This document shows, piece by piece, positions 53,691 to 63,000 of a stretch of 64,000 bases of DNA (position 1 is its first letter; each line of letters opens with the position of its first letter). The position numbers were made by a program, and so were the translations under genes. The notes beneath the pieces were generated by a model. The model was not told where the DNA came from. It made no database searches and saw only the letters and a program-made list of their open reading frames with translations. This DNA comes from Prorocentrum cordatum (Eukaryota > Sar > Dinophyceae > Prorocentrales > Prorocentraceae), in the NCBI GenBank assembly GCA_963575745.1, contig CAUYUJ010020560.1, positions 432,501 to 496,500 on the forward strand, read 5' to 3'.

Positions 53691-54329
53691 ACGATGGGCT
53701 AGCAAGCCCGATGAAGTGGCCACTCAGCTGGACCAACCCAAATTAAGCCAGGATCCAACCAGATTGGAGTAAATTGCACGGGACTGTGCGGGATTAGCCC
53801 GTTTTCGACCACCGATATACCAGCGCCGATGCAGAATTTACCTCACAGACACTGCATCCTGACACCCGAACTCGGCACGTCGCCCGCGAGATCCTGCGCC
53901 GCATAACTGCTCAGGTAGCCCCTCCCACTGGTACCCTCGCGCTGTGAAAAAGTACCCAGGCAACGTACCCAACCCCCTTGCAACGAGTGCCCACAACAAC
54001 GCGCCACATTGTCACGGATGGTGGCATGCAAGGGAGCTCAATTTGCCGTGAACGAGTAAGTGGGAGGCACGCGTGCTGCACGACTCGCGGGGGATCAGAG
54101 TGGGACAACGCCTCAAAATCATCATGATCCAATATTGCGTTGTCTTTCACAACAAGGCTCCCTGCATGTCTTGACCCCTTCCCGGACCAACTGTCTATCC
54201 TGAACACATTTTTACGGTCCCGGGTCCCGGCGAGGGCCCCCGGAGGCCGGAAACTGCTTCAGATTTGCGAGGATGTCAGGGCCAAGGTCGCTCCCTCCAC
54301 CACGGAGGGCGCCCCATTTGGAGCAGGAG
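53691..54329. other. No gene recognised
   Basis: A 98-codon minus-strand frame (53911-54207) has ordinary amino-acid composition but no motif recognised. Nothing else supported. Confidence 0.4.
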
Positions 54330-54475
54330 CAGGAGCGCCCGAACTCGAATCCGTAAGTTGGATCGGCGATTGACATGAATCGGATCGGCGGGAATCGGCG
54401 GCCAAGTCGGGAGACATCGAATCGGCGGAAATCCCCAGGCCTGTGGGCCCCCATGGAGAGACCGGAACCCGCAGT
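54330..54475. repeat. Dispersed repeat AD, copy 1
   Basis: GCGCCCGAACTCGAATCC, GGATCGGCGGGAATCGGCGG, CCAAGTCGGGAGACATCGAA and GGCCCCCATGGAGAGAC match 58785-58900. AATCGGCGG words also repeat inside it. Confidence 0.55.
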
Positions 54476-54889
54476 CCAATCGAATCGGCATCGGAAACCA
54501 TCAACATCGACTCTAACCGGAGGAAAACCGAGAAGAGCCAGGGGCGTTCGACAGGGGGGCGTCCGAGAGGGGGGGGGGAAGGGGCGCAAATCATGGCCGG
54601 CGGCACGTGCGCGGCCCAGGAGGGGGGCCGGGGACGCACTGAAACAAGAAGAGGCACCCTCAAATCTGGGGAGACATCATGGCCCCCGCCCCTGGCTAGC
54701 CATCACCCCCCTCGACCGCCCCCGAAGCAACCTTCGGCTAGGGGGACAGAGCAGAGCCGCGCTGTGCCGAGCCGGCCGCGTCCGGGGAGGCGATGTCGAA
54801 GCCCGCGAGCTCGGAGGGGGGCGGGCCCTCGGGCTCGTCGTCCTGAGGCGGGGAGGTCAGCTGCGAGAGGGGCGACCACGATCACCTTG
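54476..54889. other. No gene recognised
   Basis: GC-rich, no supported feature. Confidence 0.4.
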
Positions 54890-55010
54890 ACGCTCTCTCC
54901 TCCTCCTCCTCCTGCTCCTCCTCCTCCTCCTCCTGCTGCTCTTCCTCCTGTTCCTCCTCCTCCTCCTCCTCCTGCTCCTCCTCCGCCTCCTCCTCCTCCT
55001 CCTCCTCCTC
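54890..55010. repeat. CCT microsatellite
   Basis: CCT triplets with occasional CCTG and TTCCTCC interruptions. Confidence 0.95.
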
Positions 55011-55337
55011 TCGTTTCGAAGGCCAGGAGAGGTGGTCCAGGCCCAGGGCATCCCTCGATTTGGGCGTCACGCTGGAGCCCCCTACTGGGGCTCTCTCTCT
55101 CTGGCCTCCTGAGGGCAGTGCCTTTCGTTTCGAAAGCCAAGAGTGGTGGTCCAGGCCGAGGGCGTCCCGCGATTCGGGCGTCACGATGGAGCCCCCCATG
55201 GGGCATCTTTGGCCTCGTGAGAGCAGCTCCTTTCGTTTCGGAGACTAAGAGAGGTGGTCCAGGCCCAGGGCGTGCCCCGATGTGGGCGTCACGCTGGAGC
55301 CCCAATGGGGGGCTCCCTTTGGCCTCGCGAGGGCAGC
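55011..55337. repeat. Three-unit tandem repeat of 103-117 bp with a continuous minus frame
   Basis: Units start at about 55012, 55127 and 55230. Each has TTTCGTTTCG(A/G)A.., GGTGGTCCAGGCC.AGGGC, GGGCGTCACG.TGGAGCCCC and a CTC/GAG end. On the minus strand one frame stays open across all three as GL.RDA.I...P.PGPPLL.(F/S)ET(K/R)G. This could be the remains of a repeat protein or chance. It belongs to a 252-codon frame whose rest is poly-G from the CCT array. Confidence 0.6.
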
Positions 55338-55534
55338 TGTGGAAGCCGCGGGGGCCTCCCAAGAGACCCTGGGAGCAGCTCCAGCCAGGGACGCCTCCCT
55401 GAGAGAGCGAGAAAACAATCCTCGTAAGAACCACCCCGACAAGCGAAGCCGTGTAGTACACGCATCCAAGGAAGGAATCGGAAAGGACAGGGCTTTTGAG
55501 TCAACGCCCAAGGCTTTTCAGTAAACGACAATTG

Positions 55535-55715
55535 CAATAGGAGCTCGACCACAAGAAACCTTCCACCTGAAACCAAACCCTGATGCCCCAAGACGATCAT
55601 GGATTTCTTGGTGCGGGAAAATCATGATCTCCAAGCAAAGCCATCGAAACCCAAGAAACCCAGGGCACCATGGAGGCAAGCAGGGTCTCTCTTGGCATGG
55701 GTTCCCACTGTATGC
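55535..55715. repeat. Dispersed repeat I, copy 3
   Basis: GACCACAAGAAACCTTCCAC, GCCATCGAAACCCAAGAAAC, GGCACCATGGAGGCAAGCAG, CTCTTGGCATGGG. Confidence 0.6.
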
Positions 55716-56234
55716 GGGTCGGGGTGGCTCTTCCACACTTGATCCCTAGCCATCTGAATTGTTCGTTTCAGCCCGCGGGCCCCAGGTCTCGGCTTCCTCC
55801 CGGGGGCCCAAAAACGGCGAGCGGAAGCAGAAACGCATGGAAATGCGCCAAGGTTGAGGAGTTCGATCCTTCGAAGGTCTCACCCGCAAGGTGCGTCACC
55901 GCACCGCGTTGACACCTTGGAGACCCGGGCTGCCCGCCGAGAAAGAACCGGAGAACGGCCAAAATCAACTGTGATGAGCACCCCGGCTCTCCACCACCGG
56001 CTCACCACATGGTGTGGTCCCCGCAGTCTGGGGACCTCCGAAGCACCCGAAGGCGGGTGGCAGTGGGCAGTCCTGGGGGAACATCGCGGAGTCGCACGCG
56101 CTGCTGTCCTGTGCCCCCCCCCATGGCGCGCGCGCGCGCCCCCTGATGAAGGATTTTTGGATGAAGGATAGCTCGACTTTGTCGATGAAAGATGATGTGA
56201 TAAAAGATGGGGTTCGATGATGTTTAACAATAGA
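55716..56234. other. No gene recognised
   Basis: No supported feature. GATGAAGGAT / GATGAAAGATGATG words recur at 56142-56215. Confidence 0.4.
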
Positions 56235-56450
56235 GACATCCCTAACCCTTTGCGAGGGGACCTAAAGTAGGAGGGCGAAGAAAATTGGGGATAAGGGGTC
56301 TTCTCTGCAGATGTATCAAACCAGACCGCCCAGACTTCTTATCTCTGATGCAGAGTCGGGGACCTGAGTATGGCCACGTTTCCACTATGCTTTTCGGGTT
56401 AGAGGTTCCTTGATCCTCGATGAGATGAAATAATTGGTGATGCCGTTGAA
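56235..56450. repeat. Dispersed repeat U, copy 3
   Basis: CCCTTTGCGAGGGGACCTAA, CAAACCAGACCGCCCAGACT, GTCGGGGACCTGAGTATGGC, CGGGTTAGAGGTTCCTTGAT. Confidence 0.6.
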
Positions 56451-56574
56451 GGCTGAACGACTTCTGCCGGCCTTCGACTCGCGCTGTGATGAATCTCTCT
56501 ATGGCGAAGGCGTCGATTGACCCTCTCCCCACGATTGAATATCTTCCTGACGTCGGCGTGGAGAAACACGGGCT

Positions 56575-56670
56575 CCACACCGAGCCGCATCGTCGATGCA
56601 TCGGCGATGCGGCGCGATCCTCCGACCCCACCTACTCCGACCCTACATCTACTCGGAGGCCTAGAGCCGT
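56575..56670. repeat. Repeat M, short copy
   Basis: GCATCGTCGATGCATCGGCG and GATGCGGCGCGATCCTCCGA, then ACCTACTCCGACC twice. Confidence 0.6.
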
Positions 56671-56774
56671 TTGATCGACCCCCTCCCCCCCCGCCCGCAC
56701 ACGGCGCGGCACGCAGGCCCTCTGGGACAAGCCCTCCCTGCCCCACTCTCGGACTCCGCGCGCTGACGCGAGAC

Positions 56775-57000
56775 GACGGCGACGCCGACGGCGACGACGA
56801 CGACGACGACGGCGATGTTGACGGCAACGGTAACGACGACGCAAGGACGACGACGGCGACGACGAAGGCAACGACGACGACGGCGGCGACGACGACGGCG
56901 ACGGCGGCGGCGACGGCGACGACGTCGACGAGGGGGGGCGGCGAGGGGAGCAACGAGGGTGACGACGGGGGCGAGGAGGACGACGATGGCACCGACCGAC
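56775..57000. repeat. GAC microsatellite
   Basis: GAC/ACG triplets with GGC interruptions; frames are poly-D, T or R by-products. Confidence 0.9.
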
Positions 57001-57224
57001 CAGAACAACCACCATCAAGAGAAAACACCCCGACAAGCAAAGCCGTTAAGCAAATGCACCCGACGGAGGAATCGAACACGGCAGGCCTGTTTAGCAAGCG
57101 CTAGATGTGGGGGTGGGGGCGTTGTTTCTCCATAGAGTTTCGTTCACTCGCCCATGATCCTTCAGACTGGGTCAGCTCTGGCCGACACAGCGAACAACGT
57201 GGTGAAAGGACTGTCTTTGTAGGG

Positions 57225-57372
57225 ACCCCACAAAGGACGTACTCGCCCAACTATGTACATGAACGCTGCCCCCTGACCCGCGAGACCTGCCGCGTGATAC
57301 GAACATTCGTGCAATGCGAACTCTCGAAAACAACGTGGATTCATGTACGTGTACGTCCTTCTTTCGCTCCTG
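57225..57372. repeat. Dispersed repeat V, copy 2
   Basis: CACAAAGGACGTACTCGCCC, ACATGAACGCTGCCCC, CATGTACGTGTACGTCCTTC. Flanking sequence duplicates GACTGGGTCAGCT.GG.CGA at 57166 and 57411. Confidence 0.6.
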
Positions 57373-57529
57373 ACTTTGGGCGTTTTCGCTCGTTCGCTCG
57401 TCACCGGTCAGACCGGGTCAGCTGGGGCCGAAACCACAAATTGGGTATACGCTCTGAGCTGCGCCTCTGCTGGGCCGATCCGTTCCCCCCCCTTCGGGGA
57501 GTGCACGCACCTCCGCAGAGAGGAATATC

Positions 57530-57655
57530 ACTCCTCCTCCTCCTCCTCCTCCTCCTCCTCCTCCTCCTCCTCCTCCCCCTTCTTCTCCTCCTCCTCCTCC
57601 TCCTCCTCCTCCTCCTCCTCCTCCTCCTCCTCCTCCTGCTCCTCCTCCTCCTCCC
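57530..57655. repeat. CCT microsatellite
   Basis: About 120 bp of CCT with few interruptions. Confidence 0.95.
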
Positions 57656-58164
57656 TGTGCCGAGGCGCATGCCCAAAACAACTCCCTGGGGGCCTGGAAA
57701 TTGGCACCGCCACCGCCACCACAGTGGGTTCCTCCATGGGGGGGAGGAGATGCGGTAGAGGGAATCAATTACTGAACACTCTCCCTCCCCCCCAAACTGA
57801 ATGTTGGCACGCGCGGGGGAGACTGCGGTCGAAGTGCATCTCATCAGACCCACCGCCAACTTTGAACATTGGGGGGAGGGGGAGGCGTTGACGGATGAGT
57901 GTGGCAAGTGTTCGCTAATTTGTTCCGAGGCCTGTGACCCTGGATGCTCATGGTAGAGCCCGAATGTTGCCATCCGCTAGTGTTTTGTGTACCAAAGGCT
58001 CCCCACACCCCAATCAGATTCCACCCCACGGGGCCACGATCGGAATACGAGAACCACGCCCCGGGGAGGGACATTTGCATACAACATCCACGACAAGGAC
58101 CCTCGCCCACCCCCCAGGGCGTTCGGTCTTAGTCTACAACTTTTGCAGGTAGCTGCCAAAAGTG
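57656..58164. other. No gene recognised
   Basis: No supported feature in either strand. Confidence 0.4.
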
Positions 58165-58241
58165 TTAGGTCGAGCATGTCCTCCTACAGGCGGGTCTTGG
58201 AAGATAAATGAGAGAAATAAGTAAACACATGCCCGACTCAA
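58165..58241. mobile_element. hAT-like MITE, copy 5, internally deleted
   Basis: A 77-bp remnant: left TTAGGTCGAGCATGTCCTCC then TACAGGCGG; right CATGCCCGACTCAA. The interior is almost gone. No matching 8-bp flanks, although AGTGTT and AACACT just at the edges are inverted. Confidence 0.65.
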
Positions 58242-58497
58242 CACTGTCACCGAGATTGGGATCCTCGTCCCCCAGTGGAGGCGACCACAAAGACGGGTGC
58301 TGGTACCAACCGCTGGGCCAACCGAACGCTGCAGACCGCGGAGCAACAGCTCCTCCCGCACCACTCCGCGACAAAGGGACAGGAGCGCCCAGTAACGAGT
58401 CGATGAGCCGGATCGGCGATCGAAATGATGGGGCGTCGCTCAATGGGGGGGCGACAAATGAGCGACGATCAAAAAACGAGTCTTACGCGACATGACG

Positions 58498-58900
58498 TAG
58501 CGACCTTGCGCGGCGGCTTACGCGGGCCGCCAGCGCGGCACGCTACATTGGAGACGAGGGCGCTTATGCGCGAGCTTACGCGGGCAGCTTAATGACATGC
58601 GAATGTCGGCGCAGACGACCCCGTTTTCGGGCGTCGCTCAAATGGGGGGGAAGAGAGGTGCACTTCTCGGGCCCTGGAGGGCCCCCATGTCGGGGGTCCT
58701 AAAGGGGCCCCTTGGGGGGCCCCGAAGGGCCGCCTTTCTGCAGCCCTCGCTGCCTCCCCCCACGTGTCGCCCCCCCGTTTGCGCGACGCCCAGAACGAAC
58801 CGGGTCGGCGGAGGTCGGCAGCCAAGGCAGGCGACGCCGAGTCGGCGGAGATCGGCGGGCCAGCAGGCCCCCATCGAGAGACAGGGCTCCAGATCTCGGG
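58498..58900. repeat. Cluster of repeats AE, AC and AD
   Basis: AE (58498-58618), AC (58622-58798; inverted ends GGGCGTCGCTCAAATGGGGG and the complement of CCCCCCGTTTGCGCGACGCC) and AD (58785-58900) lie side by side. Elsewhere in the window they are separate: AE at 14.1, AC at 6.6 and AD at 54.3 kb. Confidence 0.6.
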
Positions 58901-58984
58901 CGGGTGGTGCTGGGGGGAGAGGAGGAGAGGACCCAACACACAGGATGGTTGGGAATGATTCGGAATGAGGTGTGTGCCGAAATG

Positions 58985-59062
58985 GGCGGGAGGACGCATC
59001 CGGACTGCGCCACTGGGACCTTCGGTGAGGCTCCCTGTGGGGTCACGGAGCTTGTAAAGGAT
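58985..59062. repeat. Single unit of the 90-bp repeat at 2035-2300
   Basis: GCCACTGGGACCTTCGGTGA then GGCTCCCTGTGGGGTCACGG. Confidence 0.5.
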
Positions 59063-59210
59063 ATACCGTAACGCAGTCCGCAACACCCGAGGGAGCCGCG
59101 AAATCTCAAATGGACCCCCTCCGCCGTGCCTTCCAGGAGCCTACGAGTGGCGACAGATGCGCAGCTCGCAGCCGCCCAATGAGCACAGCAGGAGGAGCTA
59201 GGAGGAGCTA

Positions 59211-59420
59211 GGTGGAGGAGGAGGAGGGAGGAGGGAGGAGGGAGGAGGGAGGAGGGAGGAGGAGGAATGCAGGAGGAGGAGGAGGAGGAGGAGGAATGGA
59301 GAAGGAGGAGGAGGAGGAGGAGGAGGAGGAGGAGGAGAAGGAATGCAGGAGGAGGAGGAGGAGGAGGAGGAGGAGGAATGGAGGAGGAGGAGGAGGAGTC
59401 GAGTCGAGTCGAGTCGAGAG
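59211..59420. repeat. GGA microsatellite and GTCGA pentamers
   Basis: GGA triplets with GAATGCA and GAATGG interruptions (59211-59397), followed by GAGTC pentamers (59397-59418). Confidence 0.95.
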
Positions 59421-60094
59421 CCTCGGCAGCGGTGCGGTTCGGGTCGGAAAACTCGATTCGCGTGTAACTCGCTTTGAGCGAGTCGGGTTACTGCTGGCAG
59501 GTTTAAAGGCGGACACTCGAGGGAGCCTGTGGGACCCTCTTGACCGACGAGGCCTTGGGCCCACTTCGGCTCAGGGCCGAACCCCCTGTGTCCATGCTCA
59601 AAAACACTCAGTCCAGGGCGGTGGTTTATGACACTGTGGCCCATCCCCACCGCACTTGGGTCGGAAGAAACGCTATTTGCTTGTGTCGAAGCCGGCCGTT
59701 TCTACTCGTCGCTGCATTATGAAGGAACCACACCCACCCCCCCTACCCCCACTCCCCTACTCCCCGCTCCAAAGCCGATCCCTGCCCATTCGGCTGGGCA
59801 CATTCATCTCTACACAGAGCTCCTGCAGCCTCGGAGGACGTCCGAGGTGAGCTGCTGGGCAGCACTGTCCTGAGGAGAGGAGGCCCTACAAAAGAGAGGA
59901 TGACACTTCGCAATGCCTCCAGGAGGGCTGCTGGCACGATTTGGCGTAAGCCTATGTGTTCAGCACTTCTCATAGTCCGCAAGGCCCCGAGGCCTATACG
60001 CGTGAGACTGCTCGCTATTGTTCAGGCTACTGAACGAGATCTCGGCTGCGCAAAGACCCTCCAGACAAGTCCCCCCACTCCCCCCACAGACCGT
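59421..60094. other. No gene; 3' flank of the retroelement
   Basis: No recognised gene and no poly-A tract on the minus strand after either stop codon, so the retroelement's 3' end cannot be placed. Confidence 0.4.
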
Positions 60095-63000
60095 TCATTT
60101 GCGTTTGCCGAGTCTCGAAAGCAGCTCTGCTGCCCTCACGCTGCCTTTGGCTGCTAATTGCCTAAGCTCGTGAATTTTTACTTGCTGTTTGCTTGCCTCG
60201 TTGGTTGCTGCCTGCTTGCTGGCTGCTGATCGACCTACTGTCTGCCTCACACGTGTGCGAGCCTCTCGCGCAGGTAGTTCTGGAGGCGGCGCTCCAGTGC
60301 ACTCGGCGGCGGCGCCCCCACTATGGCATTGCCCCCGCTGTTCGTGATGGCCACGTGGGTCGCTTGGCGGAGGTGGTAGGTCTGGGCATGCTCCAGCTTG
60401 ATCGGCATCTGTCCCTGTGCTTCGCGCTTCAGGTTGATCTTGGTTTCGTTCTCCTCTGTCCACGGGCTCATCGCCAGCGCGTTGAAGAGAATGTGTATCT
60501 TCCATCTCGTGCCCATCCCTGCCTCGCTGTATGCCTTCTTGACCTTGAAGTACGGCAGTATGTCCCCGAAGAAGTCCACGTGGATGACGTTGATCAGCAT
60601 GGCGAACTGCTCGAGGGTCTCTTTGTACGGTGACGGCGTAGTAGTCAGGCTGGCCAGCTCCTCGAAGAACGTCGCTCCGATGTACACGTGCGGCGAGCCC
60701 AGATTCTTCGCTCCGTTCTGTACCTTGTTGGCGTACTCTTGGCCCTCGTTGGCTCCTGCCTCCGACGGCGTGTGCTCTCCCTCGACCAGGTAGAAGTCCC
60801 ACAAGCTGCCCGAGAGTTGTCGCACGATTTGTGCGTTGTTGAGGCACAGCTTCTCGATCGTCACCATCTCGTCGTCCTTGTTCACCTCGTTGGCGGATCC
60901 ATTCGACTTGCCATTGCCTGTCTTCCCCTTGCCACCTCCGTATTTGTTGGGTGACTGTGCTGCGCTGGCGTCGAGGTCCATCGTCTCCGATCGTGGTCTT
61001 CCTCCGCTTCTCGCTCCGTACGATCGCCACATCGTGCTCGTCGCCCTGCGGCTCGTGGCTCGGCTGATGCTGTGTCTTGTCAGGCCCTGGCGCGTGCTGC
61101 TGCACGTGGTCCAGATGACTGTGTAGTTCAGTATCCTCGTGGCGGCAGAAGCCGCAGTAGTACACTGGTAATTCATCGAACCGAAAAGCGAATGACGTGG
61201 AGCGAGTCGGGCAAGAACGAGGCGACCGTTGAGACATTGTGCGAACGTGTCGCAGGCACGATGCTCGACTCGCAAAGGCTGTGCGACACCACGGGCATAC
61301 ATTTGTCGTGACCAGTAGCGCATACAGGTTCCTCATCTTGTGTGCGTGCGTCACATGTGCTGTTAATGCCTTCATGCTGTTGAACGTGCTTGCGCATATA
61401 GTGCCGTCTTCGTTCTCGTGCGTGCATATGAACTCCTCTGCGATGCTGCTGTTGCTGCTAACGTTGCTCTGGACCTCCAGAATCCCCATCCTGATCGCAT
61501 CCTCCTCCGAAATCTCCCGGAGTCCTAGATTTTGCAGTACCTTGTTCCATCTTGTAATGTTCTTCGTGCTCATAAGGGGCCTCAGGGAGCCTATGTTTAT
61601 CTTCACAAAGATCTTACTGAGGGTGGAGTCCTGGAACGGCAAGAGGACGTTTTCCTTATCAGTCCATGCTTCGCCAAAGTCTCGCGCAAACTGCGCTACG
61701 AACTTCAGATCCTCAAGACACTGCACTGCCCAAGGAGTACTATATTTTGTCAGCGTGCCAACTTGGTTGAGCCTGCGCCTGCCCAGCTGCATGTCGAGCT
61801 CTGTTGTCCCGAACATGGCCGTGAGCACCTGACGATGGTTGTCAGGCTCCCTCGAAATTTGCTGCCACCAGCGTATTCTCTGAATTCTCAGCTCTGTGGC
61901 AGTGCGGCTAAGCTTCCAATGATCAAAAACTTCGCTGTTGGATATCGTCCGTACTCGTCCGTTATCGTATTCAGTAGCCGCACTGCCTTTCATGAGACAT
62001 CTGAGGAGCTTGGCGAGTGTCGAATCAATCTCGTCAGTAAACTCCTTCGGCAATACGAAAGCTGTGAGACCTGTGATCGCTGCGCTGTAGACAAAGCATA
62101 AGAAAAACATGCGGTGCATCTTGAACGGGAGGTGCTCGTGCCATACTTGTCCTAGTGAACGCCATGCTGCACGCGCTCCTCTGATGCGGCTCTTGAGTTC
62201 TGTCCTGAGAACCCCGTCGAAGCTGATGATCGGTCCAAGGACCCTGACTTCCCGAAGAATTTCTCCCTGTACCTTTTTCTGTCTCCCAAGTTCCCTGGCC
62301 GCCTCAAAAGAGCCTGCGCCTGCAAGTGCGATCATGTGGTTCGTCTTATCCATGTTCAGGTGGTGCCCGTTCGTGTTGATGTGCTGCTGCAGTGTGTGCG
62401 TCGCGTGGTTAAGCTGCTGTGTGATGTACTTCGCGTTCGGTGCGTATGCATGTACGTGTACTCTGGAAACATCATCTACGAAAAGTCCAATGCCTATGTC
62501 CACGGTGGCCTTGCTGATCGGACACTGGCCACGCAGCAGGGAGTAAGAGTAATCTGCCTCCCCCAGATACGAGTTCCACTCGCTCACAGAGGGTGAGTAA
62601 ATATCAATAAAGTCTCCTGCTGCAAGAGAGTGTCCCATTGTTGTGCCAGTCTGCGGCAAGAAATCGGCTTCACCGTTTATTGCATTGATGTGTATGCTCG
62701 CGTTGTCTATCGCCTGGATCATGAGGTGCGTGTTTTCTGCTCTGCTGCAACGGTGGTGATGTGCTTGCAGTTTGTCGCGTGCCGTGCATGCGAACGCGTT
62801 CGTGCCATCGTAGTTGGACATGCTGTGGCTTATTCGTGCTGTGCGGCATCTCCAGCAGGCAGCAGATAAACTCAAGATGGCGCCCTCTCTCCGACGACCT
62901 CGTATCCCCCCGCGTGCGAAATCTGGCGCCCTCGGTCTTCGAGATGTCCTCTGGAGGTGTCCGAAGTATGACATTCCAAAAGAGTCAAAGCAGTGCAAGA

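Noticed and set aside
58589-59086. 165-codon minus-strand frame
   Set aside because: It spans repeats AC and AD and the 90-bp repeat unit; no independent support.
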